From: Allomuricauda sp.
GTDB taxonomy: Bacteria; Bacteroidota; Bacteroidia; Flavobacteriales; Flavobacteriaceae
Reading direction: 5' to 3'
DNA length: 59,602 bases
Assembly (NCBI RefSeq): GCF_002699205.1
Contig: NZ_PABT01000019.1
Span: 1 to 59,602 of the forward strand
The position numbers and the translations under genes were made by a program. Below the pieces are notes generated by a model. It made no database searches, was not told the DNA's origin, and was given only the letters and a program-made list of their open reading frames with translations. How positions within the stretch are numbered: position 1 is the stretch's first letter; every line of letters starts with the position of its first letter. Positions 17,273 to 26,303 of this stretch are shown here, one piece after another.

Positions 17273-18589
17273 TTAGTATCTGTAGTATTCAGGTTTAAAT
17301 GGCCCTTCTACCTTTACACCTATATATGCCGCCTGCTCTTCATTAAGCTCGGTCAATTCGGCGCCCAAACGTGATAAGTGCAATTTAGCTACTTTCTCAT
17401 CCAAATGTTTGGGAAGCATATAAACTTCGTTTTTGTATTTGTCGCTATGGTTCCAAAGCTCTATCTGTGCCAGTGTCTGGTTGGTGAAGGAATTACTCAT
17501 CACAAAACTAGGATGCCCTGTGGCACAACCCAAGTTCACCAATCTACCTTCTGCTAGGATAATTACATCCTTGCCATCAATGGTATACTTGTCAACCTGA
17601 GGTTTAATTTCAACTTTGGTATCGCCATATTCCCTGTTCAACCAAGCCATATCAATTTCATTGTCAAAATGGCCAATGTTACATACAATGGCTTTGTCCT
17701 TTAAAGATCTAAAGTGTTCTTCACGGATAATGTCCTTGTTCCCTGTTGTGGTGATAATGATATCTGCGTTGGATGCCACAGTTTCCAATTTTTTCACTTC
17801 AAATCCGTCCATGCAGGCCTGTAGGGCGCAAATAGGATCTATTTCCGTAACCGTAACAATGGAACCAGCTCCGCGGAACGAGGCGGCAGTTCCTTTTCCA
17901 ACATCACCATAACCGGCAACCACGACACGTTTTCCGGCCAACATGGTATCTGTAGCTCTGCGGATAGCATCCACAGCACTTTCACGGCATCCGTATTTGT
18001 TGTCAAATTTGGATTTCGTTACAGAATCGTTCACATTGATGGCGGGCATCGGAAGTGTTCCCTTTTTCATTCGGTCGTACAATCGGTGTACCCCTGTGGT
18101 TGTTTCTTCGGACAAGCCTTTTACCCCTGTGGCCAGTTCCGGATATTGATCTAAAACCATGTTGGTAAGGTCTCCACCATCGTCCAAGATCATGTTCAGC
18201 GGTTTTCTGTCCTCACCAAAGAACAAAGTTTGTTCAATGCACCAATCAAATTCCTCCTCGGTCATGCCTTTCCATGCATAAACTGGGATGCCGGCCGCAG
18301 CAATGGCCGCAGCAGCATGGTCCTGGGTGGAAAAAATGTTACAAGAACTCCAGGTCACCTCTGCTCCAAGAGCCACCAAAGTCTCGATTAAAACAGCGGT
18401 TTGGATCGTCATGTGAAGACAACCGGCAATCCTTGCACCTTTTAAAGGTTGTTGGCTTCCGTATTCCTCCCTCAATGCCATAAGACCTGGCATTTCGGCC
18501 TCGGCAAGCTCAATTTCTTTCCTTCCCCAATCGGCAAGAGAGATGTCCTTTACTTTGTAAGGTACATACGGAATTGTCTTTGTGCTCAT
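17273..18589 (-). CDS. ahcY: Adenosylhomocysteinase
   Basis: This 438-residue cytoplasmic NAD-dependent enzyme hydrolyses S-adenosylhomocysteine to adenosine and homocysteine, keeping the methyl cycle running. The NAD fold is marked by [13 protein letters not shown] and the substrate region by [20 protein letters not shown]; the C-terminus PFKPEYYRY is the conserved end that reaches the NAD of the partner subunit. The length is normal. A TATCTTTG box on the minus strand (18641-18634) lies upstream. It is divergent from the phosphopantetheinyl transferase gene. Confidence 0.96.
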   Translation of the reverse strand: MSTKTIPYVPYKVKDISLADWGRKEIELAEAEMPGLMALREEYGSQQPLKGARIAGCLHMTIQTAVLIETLVALGAEVTWSSCNIFSTQDHAAAAIAAAGIPVYAWKGMTEEEFDWCIEQTLFFGEDRKPLNMILDDGGDLTNMVLDQYPELATGVKGLSEETTTGVHRLYDRMKKGTLPMPAINVNDSVTKSKFDNKYGCRESAVDAIRRATDTMLAGKRVVVAGYGDVGKGTAASFRGAGSIVTVTEIDPICALQACMDGFEVKKLETVASNADIIITTTGNKDIIREEHFRSLKDKAIVCNIGHFDNEIDMAWLNREYGDTKVEIKPQVDKYTIDGKDVIILAEGRLVNLGCATGHPSFVMSNSFTNQTLAQIELWNHSDKYKNEVYMLPKHLDEKVAKLHLSRLGAELTELNEEQAAYIGVKVEGPFKPEYYRY

Positions 18590-18663
18590 ACTTTATATAT
18601 ATTTACTTTTGTAGCTTCGCTTAAATAGTGAGACAAAGATACAAATTCACTTAACTTTAGTTG

Positions 18664-19305
18664 ATGCCCGTTTACAAAACAATAACAGTTTCCCCAACCA
18701 CCAAAGTATACATCTGGAAGGTCACTGAGCCAGAAGTCGAGCTTTCCAAAGATGTGGAACTTACACAGCATTGCCAGGATAGAATGGATGGGATGAAATC
18801 CGAGGCGCACCGAAGAGCATTTTTAAGTATAAGGCACCTTATGGCAGAGGCTGGTTATGTGGACCATGATCTATATTATGATGATTTTGGGAAGCCCCAT
18901 CTTAAAGATGGAAAATATATTTCAATTACCCATTCACACAATTTTACTGGGATTATCATTAGTGAAACTGACGAGGTGGGTATTGATATTGAGATGCAAC
19001 GGGATAAAATACTTCGAATAGCACACAAATTCACACCGATCCAAGAGTATAAAACCTTGGCCAATTCCGAAGCGATAATCAGAAAGCTCACCATTGTTTG
19101 GGGAGCCAAGGAGTCCCTTTATAAAATTTATGCACAACAGGGACTCAGTTTTTTACGTCATATCCATGTCATGGATTTTACTTTTGAGGATACCAGAACA
19201 GTGGCCGAAATATTATACGAAGGGAAAAAGTCCCACTACGAAATCGAATTTCTGGAGTTTGAAGGATTTACCTGTGTATATGCACTTAAAATGATGGGTG
19301 GATAA
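18664..19305 (+). CDS. 4'-phosphopantetheinyl transferase superfamily protein
   Basis: 213 residues. Both signature motifs are present: VGIDIE (Mg-binding Asp/Glu) and WGAKESLYK, about 40 residues apart. It transfers phosphopantetheine from CoA to carrier proteins. The length fits the Sfp-like or short Gsp group rather than 120-residue AcpS, so it may be the main or only activator of ACP here. I chose the ATG at 18664 over the TTG directly before it. It leads a row of plus-strand genes into the vitamin uptake island, 41 bp before the next one. Confidence 0.85.
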   Translation: MPVYKTITVSPTTKVYIWKVTEPEVELSKDVELTQHCQDRMDGMKSEAHRRAFLSIRHLMAEAGYVDHDLYYDDFGKPHLKDGKYISITHSHNFTGIIISETDEVGIDIEMQRDKILRIAHKFTPIQEYKTLANSEAIIRKLTIVWGAKESLYKIYAQQGLSFLRHIHVMDFTFEDTRTVAEILYEGKKSHYEIEFLEFEGFTCVYALKMMGG

Positions 19306-19346
19306 CAATTCCTTTTTGTAGTTTTACATCGAAATCATAATTGCCC

Positions 19347-19607
19347 ATGAAAATATCCGTTGAACTCACCTTGTCCCCCCTTCAGGATGATTTTGAAGCA
19401 CCGATCATTGAATTTATCAAAAAGCTACGAAATTCTGGGCTTACAGTTTTAGAAAATCCATTGAGTACGCAGGTGTTTGGCGATTACGACAAAGTAATGG
19501 GACTGCTTCATTCCGAGATTAAGGAAAGTTTTATGAACTTGGACCATGTAGTGTTGACCATGAAAGTGGTAAAATCCGACCGAAGTGATTATGAACCCCA
19601 TTTTTGA
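19347..19607 (+). CDS. MTH1187/YkoF-type thiamine-binding protein
   Basis: 86 residues from the ATG at 19347 (a TTG six bases earlier is the alternative). The beta-alpha-beta pattern MKISVELTLSPLQ...I..FI..LR.SGL.V..NPLSTQVFGDYD matches the MTH1187 family (DUF77), some members of which bind thiamine. It overlaps the PnuC-type transporter gene by 17 bp, which fits a vitamin-handling role. Confidence 0.75.
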   Translation: MKISVELTLSPLQDDFEAPIIEFIKKLRNSGLTVLENPLSTQVFGDYDKVMGLLHSEIKESFMNLDHVVLTMKVVKSDRSDYEPHF

Positions 19608-20226
19608 TTTTTTTCTTGGTCCCTACCAAGACCGGGAAATTTCCCTTATCATTTTGGAAGCTACGGCTTTTTTCTTTGGAATAGCCAGTGTTATCTATGC
19701 TAAAAAAGAAGATATTCTGGTGTATCCTACAGGTTTGGTCGCTACCGTAATAACCACATATATTTTTTTTGTTGACAACTTGTTCGGGGATATGATGATG
19801 AACTTCTACTATTCGATCATGAGTATTTATGGATGGTGGAACTGGGCAAGAAGAAGGGATGACAGGCAGTTTGCAGTGCAGATTACCCGAACTAATTCCA
19901 AGGAAAAATGGATCGGATTTGGTTTTTTTCTATTGACCATGTTGGTTACCTATGGTGTTTATGTTGCGTTTGGTGCCGAAATTGGGCCTACAAATTACGT
20001 GGACATCTTTACCTCGGGAGTATTCTTTACCGGAATGTGGTATATGGCCAATAAAAAGTTGGAAAACTGGACTCTTTGGATCTTAGGTGATTTAATAACT
20101 GTACCTTTGTATGCATATAGGGGATGGGGTATGTTTTCTTTACAATACCTCATTTTTACTGTGTTGGCAATACAGGGATATCTAGCATGGAAGAAAAACT
20201 TGGGCAAGAGCCTTCAAACCTCATAA
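19591..20226 (+). CDS. pnuC: PnuC-family vitamin transporter (nicotinamide riboside or thiamine)
   Basis: 211 residues with about seven membrane helices and the family motifs LVYPTGLVATVITTYIFF and MSIYGWWNWARR (WxxW). PnuC proteins are facilitators that trap their vitamin through a cytoplasmic kinase. The NadR-like kinase next door suggests nicotinamide riboside. The thiamine-binding protein upstream and the TPP-controlled receptor downstream suggest the thiamine variant PnuT. I cannot decide from residues alone. The ATG at 19591 is preferred over the GTG at 19585. Its 3' end overlaps the kinase gene by 40 bp. Confidence 0.82.
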   Translation: MNPIFDFFLGPYQDREISLIILEATAFFFGIASVIYAKKEDILVYPTGLVATVITTYIFFVDNLFGDMMMNFYYSIMSIYGWWNWARRRDDRQFAVQITRTNSKEKWIGFGFFLLTMLVTYGVYVAFGAEIGPTNYVDIFTSGVFFTGMWYMANKKLENWTLWILGDLITVPLYAYRGWGMFSLQYLIFTVLAIQGYLAWKKNLGKSLQTS

Positions 20227-20768
20227 AGGTAGTCCTTTTTGGACCTGAATCAACTGGGAAAACAACCTTGGCGCAACAATTGGCCGAGTATTATAATACG
20301 GAGTGGGTGCCCGAGTATGCCCGCGAATATCTACAGGATAAATGGGATAGGGAGCATAAAACCTGTGAACCCCACGACCTTGTCCCCATAGCCTACGGTC
20401 AAATGCGTTTGGAAAATAAATTGGCAAAAACAGCGAATAAAGTGCTTATTTGTGATACAGATCTTTTGGAAACCAAAGTGTACTCCGAAGCATATTATAA
20501 CAGTACCTGCGACCCTCTTTTGGAAAAATATGCGCTGAAAAACACCTACGACCTTTACTTTTTGACCAATATCGATGTGCCATGGGTCGCGGACGACCTA
20601 AGGGACAAGCCAGATGAGCGAGAACGAATGTTTATGTATTTCAAGGAAGCTTTGGAGAAAAATAACAGGAAATTTATTATCTTAAAAGGGGATAAGGCAT
20701 CAAGGCTGTCCACAGCAATTAAACACATAGATAAACTTCTCCAAAAACATGATCGAATTAAGTTCTAA
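20187..20768 (+). CDS. NadR-like P-loop nucleoside/vitamin kinase
   Basis: 193 residues from the ATG at 20187; an upstream in-frame ATG at 20124 would overlap pnuC by 100 bp and adds residues unlike the family. The P-loop is GPESTGKTT; the kinase signature CDTDLLETKVYSEAYY and the lid region DDLRDKPDERERM follow. It resembles the ribosylnicotinamide kinase domain of NadR without the nucleotidyltransferase or the DNA-binding part. It would phosphorylate and trap what PnuC brings in. It overlaps both neighbours (40 and 20 bp), so it is tightly coupled to them. Confidence 0.8.
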   Translation: MEEKLGQEPSNLIKVVLFGPESTGKTTLAQQLAEYYNTEWVPEYAREYLQDKWDREHKTCEPHDLVPIAYGQMRLENKLAKTANKVLICDTDLLETKVYSEAYYNSTCDPLLEKYALKNTYDLYFLTNIDVPWVADDLRDKPDERERMFMYFKEALEKNNRKFIILKGDKASRLSTAIKHIDKLLQKHDRIKF

Positions 20769-22287
20769 AGACTTGGAACAATTGGATTCCAAAGGAATTT
20801 CCAAAGAAAAAGTTATAAACCAAATACAAACATTTAAAGAAGGTATTCCTTTTGTGCAGCTATTACGGGCTGCGGTAGTGGGTAATGGCATACTCCGGTT
20901 CTCTGAAAAAGAGCAACGTGAGCTTATCCAGTATTTTGAAGATCATCGGGGCAATCTTGATCTATTAAAGTTTGTGCCTGCATCGGGGGCGGCATCAAGA
21001 ATGTTCAAGGCCATGTTCAATTTTTTGGACAACTATGATCCATCCATAGAAAAATTATCGGAATATATAAAACGTACCGGTGATAAGGATGCAAAGATAT
21101 TTACCGAGAACCTTAACAAGTTTCCTTTCTATGAATCCATCATGGAAAGAATAAAGGGCAAAGCATCCAGTAAAGATGAAGAAGCCTATCTTTTTGTGAA
21201 GGAGATGTTGATGGAAAGCGGATTGAATTATGGTTTTTACCCCAAAGGGTTATTGCCCTTTCATAAATATGAAACGGGTACCGCAACCCCGTTTGAAGAG
21301 CATTTAAAGGAAGCCGCACTTTATGCCAAAACAAAGGGGAAGGCCAATCTTCATTTTACGGTATCCGAACAGCATGATGAGATGTTTGCCAAAGAAGAAG
21401 CATCCGTTGGCCCAAAAATTTCGGAACAGACAGGAACACAGTTCAATATTACATATTCCAATCAGAAACCATCAACGGATACCATTGCTGTTGATATGGA
21501 AAACAACCCCTTTAAAAATAGCGATGGCTCCATTTTATTTCGTCCAGGAGGGCACGGAGCACTCATCGAAAACCTAAATGATCAAGATGCGGATATCATC
21601 TTTATTAAGAATATAGATAATGTGGCCATAGATGAAAATTTAGAAACTGTTGCCAATAGCAAAAAATTATTGGCGGGCATCCTAAAAAAAGTCCAGGATA
21701 AAGCTTTTGCCTATACGGCCCTTATGGAAAAAGAAAGTATTTCCATAGAAAAGACGGATGAGATAAAATATTTTTTGGAAAAAGACCTGAATGTCCGTAT
21801 GCCCAATAATTATGATGATTTAAGTGTAGATGAGCAAATAATGGTTTTGAAAGATAGGATAAATAGACCGATTCGTGTTTGTGGCATGGTTAAAAATGAA
21901 GGAGAACCTGGGGGTGGGCCATTTTGGATCAAAGATTCGGAAGGAAATATATCCCTGCAAATTATTGAGTCTGCACAGATTGATATGGACAATGAAGAGC
22001 AGGTGGCTATATTACAAAACTCAACACACTTTAACCCAGTCGATTTGGTCTGTGGCATTCGTAACCATAAAGGAAAAAAGTATAATCTATTGGACTATGT
22101 AGATCCAAGACAAGGCTTTATCACAAGGAAAACAAAGGAAGGCAAGGAACTGAAAGCACTGGAACTACCTGGTTTATGGAACGGCGCCATGGCCTTTTGG
22201 AACACTATTTTTGTGGAGGTACCTTTGGTAACGTTCAATCCTGTTAAGACGGTGAACGATCTTTTAAAGCCTTCGCACCAAGCATAA
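20749..22287 (+). CDS. DUF4301 family protein, nucleotidyltransferase-like
   Basis: 512 residues, cytoplasmic, no signal. The N-terminal part has FVPASGAASRMFKAM, which resembles the nucleotide-binding Gly-rich loop of sugar-nucleotide pyrophosphorylases, and later FRPGGHGALIENLN and FIKNIDNVA, which resemble the UGP/UAP active-site region. DUF4301 is a Bacteroidota family with no function known to me. Its start lies 20 bp inside the kinase gene, so it belongs to the same transcript. The nucleotidyltransferase reading is inference. Confidence 0.8.
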   Translation: MIELSSKDLEQLDSKGISKEKVINQIQTFKEGIPFVQLLRAAVVGNGILRFSEKEQRELIQYFEDHRGNLDLLKFVPASGAASRMFKAMFNFLDNYDPSIEKLSEYIKRTGDKDAKIFTENLNKFPFYESIMERIKGKASSKDEEAYLFVKEMLMESGLNYGFYPKGLLPFHKYETGTATPFEEHLKEAALYAKTKGKANLHFTVSEQHDEMFAKEEASVGPKISEQTGTQFNITYSNQKPSTDTIAVDMENNPFKNSDGSILFRPGGHGALIENLNDQDADIIFIKNIDNVAIDENLETVANSKKLLAGILKKVQDKAFAYTALMEKESISIEKTDEIKYFLEKDLNVRMPNNYDDLSVDEQIMVLKDRINRPIRVCGMVKNEGEPGGGPFWIKDSEGNISLQIIESAQIDMDNEEQVAILQNSTHFNPVDLVCGIRNHKGKKYNLLDYVDPRQGFITRKTKEGKELKALELPGLWNGAMAFWNTIFVEVPLVTFNPVKTVNDLLKPSHQA

Positions 22288-22313
22288 AAACATAAAAAAG
22301 CAATGATGAATTG

Positions 22314-22346
22314 ATCCGCTGTCTTTTTAGCTGGCGGATTTTTTTT
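22314..22346 (+). terminator. Terminator after the DUF4301 gene
   Basis: ATCCGC / GCGGAT stem around a 14-nt internal loop, followed by a run of seven to eight T, about 27 bases after the DUF4301 stop. Confidence 0.75.
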
Positions 22347-22474
22347 GTGCTTGCATGTGACTTCCCAATAAAAGGTGTGTCTTACAAGTATATTCGAAAA
22401 TGTTTTCGATAATATGATTAAGTTTTGATGACCCTCTTGAGGGGATTGTCGTGACTAGGTTGGTTGGATAAGAG

Positions 22475-22500
22475 GCCGTGCATTTGTACGGCTTTCTTTT
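22475..22500 (+). terminator. Terminator-like hairpin in the intergenic region
   Basis: GCCGTGC / GTACGGC stem (one G-U pair) with an ATTT loop followed by TTTCTTTT. No ORF ends just before it, so it may end a small RNA. Confidence 0.6.
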
Positions 22501-22536
22501 GCACAGGATTCGAAAACAGTTGGCAACAGTGTAAAC

Positions 22537-22632
22537 ATGTTTTATTTAATAGTTCTGTTCTTAAATCTGATATCGGCAAGTTTGACCATATACGTGTTGA
22601 TAGTGTACTTAAAAAACAGAAATAAGGACTAG
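22537..22632 (+). CDS. Possible 31-residue single-pass membrane peptide
   Basis: Reads MFYLIVLFLNLISASLTIYV then LIVYLKNRNKD, one transmembrane stretch with a positively charged tail (positive-inside). It lies between two terminator-like hairpins, which would give it its own short transcript. There is no other support, so it is tentative. Confidence 0.35.
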   Translation: MFYLIVLFLNLISASLTIYVLIVYLKNRNKD

Positions 22633-22740
22633 AACAAGAAAAATCAGGGATGATGCTATATAAACACTAGCCACGTATTGTCCATTTTAGCCAGAATGTA
22701 TCTTGGATTTTTCCTTGTGATATATAGAATTGGCGAACAG

Positions 22741-22767
22741 AAAAGGTTGCTTCGGCAGCCTTTTTTT
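22741..22767 (+). terminator. UUCG-loop terminator upstream of the TPP riboswitch
   Basis: AAAAGGTTGC-TTCG-GCAGCCTTTTTTT: stable UUCG tetraloop, one G-U pair and seven T. It insulates the riboswitch from upstream transcription. Confidence 0.85.
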
Positions 22768-22822
22768 GTATTTCTAAATTTAGAATTGATTGAATTTGTT
22801 ATGAAAAATGCCGACAACATAT

Positions 22823-22830
22823 TACATTTG
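22823..22830 (+). promoter_or_regulatory. Candidate -7 box of the riboswitch-receptor transcript
   Basis: TACATTTG (TAnnTTTG) lies just before the riboswitch. A TTTG at 22795-22798 is 24 bases upstream, slightly beyond the usual -33 spacing. The predicted transcript would begin near the first stem of the riboswitch. Confidence 0.55.
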
Positions 22831-22835
22831 TCGCA

Positions 22836-22910
22836 TCTCAAAGGGGTGCTTTTACCAAAAGGCTGAGATTATACCCAATGAACCTGGGCGGGTAATGCCG
22901 CCAAGGGAAT
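22836..22910 (+). promoter_or_regulatory. TPP (THI-box) riboswitch
   Basis: The conserved core is clear and in the right order: GGGGTGC (22843-22849), CTGAGATTATACCC (22863-22876), GAACCTG (22880-22886), GGGTAATGCC (22890-22899) and AAGGGA (22903-22908). It binds thiamine pyrophosphate and should repress the downstream TonB receptor when thiamine is plentiful. I see no intrinsic terminator between it and the gene, so control is more likely at translation or through a distant structure. Confidence 0.95.
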
Positions 22911-23007
22911 GCGCAAGTCGCGTCTTGGAATTTCTACGTTTCTTTTGAAACAAAAATCAATTATTAACAAAGAATAATGACCCCTTTTATTCGTAACATT
23001 TTTACGA

Positions 23008-25266
23008 ATGAAACTCTATTCATTTATTCAATTAATGACCGCTTGTTCGGAAAGCGGGTCAATGCGACCGACAAAAATCCAAAACCGGTATCGTGTTAAA
23101 ACTTTAATCGCCACAATGGCATTTTTTAGCCTGGCGCTTACCATGATTGCACAAGAAGAACCTATTGACAGCCTTGAAGGAAAAAGGGTGGTGCTTGATG
23201 AGGTATTGGTGCAAGCCTTAAGGGTAACCAAAGAGTTTCCCATAACTTTTTCCGATTTGGATAAGGTTGAACTTGCGCCACGGAACTTGGGACAAGATGT
23301 TCCCATCCTTATGAACTTTATGCCGGCCGTGGTCACTACTTCGGATGCTGGGGCGGGGATTGGCTACACAAGTATCCGCGTACGAGGCAGTGATGCCACA
23401 AGGGTAAACGTTACCATAAACGGTGTTCCATATAACGATGCTGAATCTCAGGGGACTTTTTGGGTCAACATGCCGGATTTTGCATCATCTACCCAAAGTT
23501 TACAGTTACAGCGTGGCGTGGGTACATCCACCAATGGGGCAGGTGCATTTGGAGCCAGTTTGAACATGCTCACCGATGCTTTTTCCGAAGATGCCTATGC
23601 TCGGATTTCATCTTCCATAGGGAGTTTTAATACCCTCCGGAACAATGTGAAATTCAGTACAGGGATGATCAATGATCATATTGAGTTTTCCGGAAGATTG
23701 TCACGTGTCACTTCCGATGGTTATGTGGACAGGGCATCTTCAGAACTGGACGGCTATTTCCTTCAAGGAGCCTACAAGGATGACAACTCCTTTATAAAAG
23801 CCCTGCTTTTTGGAGGACATGAGGTTACCTATCAAGCTTGGAACGGGATAACCGCAGATCAGTTGGAAAACGACCGTACCTATAATTCGGCGGGGGAGTA
23901 CACGGATGATAATGGTATTACCCAATACTATGAAAATGAAGTGGACGATTACAAGCAAGATCATTTTCAACTGCATTGGTATGAAACCTGGAATTCCAAC
24001 TGGAACACCCATTTGGCGGTCCACTACACACGTGGAAGAGGCTTTTTTGAACAATATAGGGAAGACGATGATTTCGATACCTATGGATTGGAGCCGATTA
24101 CCGTAAACGGTGACCTGGTCGAGAGCATAGATTTGATTCGCCGTCGATGGTTGGACAATGATTTTTATGGAACCATATTTTCCGCCACCTATAACAATGA
24201 TGACCTTGAGTTGGTTATGGGTGGGGGGTATAACGAGTACAAAGGCGATCACTTTGGTGAAATTATCTGGGCCGAATATGCCAGTAATAGCCAAATAGGG
24301 GATAGGTATTATGACGATACCTCAACCAAAACCGATTTCAATATATATACCAAGGCCAATTATACATTGACCGATCAATGGTCTTTGTTTGGGGATGTAC
24401 AATACCGAGGTGTTACCTACGAAGCCAATGGGGATGATACGGGTCTGGTAGATGACACGTTCAACTTTTTTAATCCAAAAGCAGGTATTACGTTCGACTT
24501 GAATCGCAACAACAACTTCTATTTCTCCTACGCAAGGGCCAACAGGGAGCCTAACCGAAACGATTATGAGAGTGGAAGCCCTAAGCCCGAAAAACTGAAC
24601 GATTTTGAGCTGGGATGGAGGTATGTATCCCCAAGTTTCCAATTGAACACCAATGTGTACTATATGAGATACAAAGACCAATTGGTGCTTACAGGGGAGT
24701 TGAACGACGTGGGAGCACCCTTGAGGGCCAATGTTGGGGACAGCTACCGTTTAGGTCTTGAAATCGATGCCAATGTTAGATTGTCCAGTGCATTTCAATG
24801 GAGACCCAACATTGCATTGAGTGACAATAGGAACATTGATTATTTCTTTGAACGTGATGGGGTGCTTCAAAATTTAGGGAATACCCATATCGCTTATTCA
24901 CCACAATTGATTGCGGGGAACATCATTTCCTATGTGCCCCATGAAGACTTTCAAGTGTCGTTGCTTTCCAAGTTTGTGGGCAAGCAATATATGGGAAACA
25001 TTGATTCCGAGACTTCCGTTTTGGACAGTTACACACAAACGGATTTTAATGTTCAGTACACCATCAACACCAATTCCTTTGTGAAAAGTATAGTCCTATC
25101 CGGTCTGGTAAACAATATTTTTGATGCCGATATTGTTTCCAATGGATATTTTTATACCTACGATGACGATTGGTCCAATCCAGGCTCAGTGACCACAATT
25201 GAAGGGGCAGGGTTCTACCCACAAGCAGGAATCAATTTTCTATTGGGGGCAACGGTCAACTTTTAA
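23008..25266 (+). CDS. TonB-dependent outer-membrane receptor under TPP control (probable thiamine uptake)
   Basis: 752 residues as drawn; ATGs at 23062 and 23116 are alternative starts and give more usual signal peptides (…FFSLALTMIAQ). After the signal comes the TonB-box region VVLDEVLVQALR, a plug (VRGSDATRVNVTINGVPYNDAESQGTFW) and a large barrel ending LLGATVNF. The TPP riboswitch directly upstream makes thiamine (or its phosphates) the likely substrate. TonB receptors behind THI boxes are known in Bacteroidota. It probably passes the vitamin to the PnuC-type transporter encoded upstream. Confidence 0.9.
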   Translation: MKLYSFIQLMTACSESGSMRPTKIQNRYRVKTLIATMAFFSLALTMIAQEEPIDSLEGKRVVLDEVLVQALRVTKEFPITFSDLDKVELAPRNLGQDVPILMNFMPAVVTTSDAGAGIGYTSIRVRGSDATRVNVTINGVPYNDAESQGTFWVNMPDFASSTQSLQLQRGVGTSTNGAGAFGASLNMLTDAFSEDAYARISSSIGSFNTLRNNVKFSTGMINDHIEFSGRLSRVTSDGYVDRASSELDGYFLQGAYKDDNSFIKALLFGGHEVTYQAWNGITADQLENDRTYNSAGEYTDDNGITQYYENEVDDYKQDHFQLHWYETWNSNWNTHLAVHYTRGRGFFEQYREDDDFDTYGLEPITVNGDLVESIDLIRRRWLDNDFYGTIFSATYNNDDLELVMGGGYNEYKGDHFGEIIWAEYASNSQIGDRYYDDTSTKTDFNIYTKANYTLTDQWSLFGDVQYRGVTYEANGDDTGLVDDTFNFFNPKAGITFDLNRNNNFYFSYARANREPNRNDYESGSPKPEKLNDFELGWRYVSPSFQLNTNVYYMRYKDQLVLTGELNDVGAPLRANVGDSYRLGLEIDANVRLSSAFQWRPNIALSDNRNIDYFFERDGVLQNLGNTHIAYSPQLIAGNIISYVPHEDFQVSLLSKFVGKQYMGNIDSETSVLDSYTQTDFNVQYTINTNSFVKSIVLSGLVNNIFDADIVSNGYFYTYDDDWSNPGSVTTIEGAGFYPQAGINFLLGATVNF

Positions 25267-25301
25267 TATTATAAATCAACGGGATTCTGTAATTTAACAC
25301 A

Positions 25302-26303
25302 ATGGCAGAATCCCGTTTTCATTTTTCCAAAGCCAAACCCTTTCGGTGGGGCGTAATAGGTTGCGGTAGTGTAACAGAAAAGAAAAGTTTACCCGCTTAT
25401 AAAATAACCACTGGTTTTAGTGTGGAGATGGTGATGCGTCGCAATGCCGAAAAGGCCGAAGATTATGCCCGGCGACATCATATTCCTAAATGGACCACCA
25501 ATGCCGATGAGGTAATCAATAATCCCGAAATAGACGCTGTTTATATCGCAACTCCACCAGACACGCATAAATTTTATGCATTAAAAGTGGCCGAGGTGGG
25601 TAAACCCTGTTGTGTGGAAAAGCCCATGGCTCCCAATTATGTCGACAGCTTGGCCATTTATAAAGCATTTAGTTCCAAGAACATTCCTCTTTTTATTGCC
25701 TACTATCGCCGTTCATTGCCCCGTTTTTTAAAAATAAAACAATGGCTGGATGATGGGTTGATAGGCGAGGTGCGACATATCCACTGGCAAAAGACGAAGC
25801 CACCGAACGAAGTGGACCTGAACCAAAAATATAATTGGCGAACCGACAAGAAGATTGCCCGTGGCGGATATTTTGATGATTTGGCAAGCCATGGTTTGGA
25901 TTTATTTACCTTTCTTTTGGGCGAAATCGCAGATGCTAACGGATTGGCAACCAATCAACTTGGGTTGTATGATGCACATGATTCCGTTACGGCAAACTGG
26001 GTGCACAATGGGGGCGTAACGGGTTCGGGAATTTGGAATTTCGGTACACATAGCCGAACGGACAGGGTTGAAATTCTGGGTTCCGAAGGGATCATACGCT
26101 TTGCAGTTTTGGACGAGGCACCCATTGAACTGGAGAACACATCAGGTCATCAAACCATGGAAATTCCGAACCCCGAGCACATCCAGGAATTTCATGTGGA
26201 AAATATAAAAAACCACTTATTGTGCAAGGCAATGCATCCTTCGACCGGAAAGACCGGTTTGCATACCAATTGGGTCATGGAAAAGATTTTGAACGGTAAC
26301 TGA
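25302..26303 (+). CDS. Gfo/Idh/MocA family oxidoreductase
   Basis: 333 residues. The N-terminal Rossmann fold is marked by WGVIGCGSVTEKKSLPAY, and the family signature EKP follows at CVEKPMAPN (catalytic-site Lys). The C-terminal part is the usual open beta sheet. Such enzymes oxidise or reduce sugar carbons with NAD(P). The substrate is unknown. It starts 36 bp after the thiamine receptor, which may simply be run-on; there is no functional link I can see. Confidence 0.88.
   Translation: MAESRFHFSKAKPFRWGVIGCGSVTEKKSLPAYKITTGFSVEMVMRRNAEKAEDYARRHHIPKWTTNADEVINNPEIDAVYIATPPDTHKFYALKVAEVGKPCCVEKPMAPNYVDSLAIYKAFSSKNIPLFIAYYRRSLPRFLKIKQWLDDGLIGEVRHIHWQKTKPPNEVDLNQKYNWRTDKKIARGGYFDDLASHGLDLFTFLLGEIADANGLATNQLGLYDAHDSVTANWVHNGGVTGSGIWNFGTHSRTDRVEILGSEGIIRFAVLDEAPIELENTSGHQTMEIPNPEHIQEFHVENIKNHLLCKAMHPSTGKTGLHTNWVMEKILNGN

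Larger units (their letters stand above)
22347..22740. other. About 400-bp intergenic stretch with structured pieces but no convincing gene
   Basis: It holds a CCCTC-TT-GAGGG hairpin (around 22433-22445), a terminator-like hairpin (22475-22500), a 31-codon ORF (22537-22632) and a second terminator after its end (22741-22767). Two terminators in a gap without long ORFs suggest one or two short transcripts of unknown nature. Confidence 0.4.

Noticed and set aside
20124..20186. Earlier ATG of the NadR-like kinase
   Set aside because: It would overlap pnuC by 100 bp and adds residues that are simply pnuC read in another frame.
22678..22866. Plus-strand ORF running through the UUCG terminator into the TPP riboswitch
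   Set aside because: It crosses a strong terminator and the riboswitch core, has no ATG near its beginning other than inside, and no protein-like pattern.
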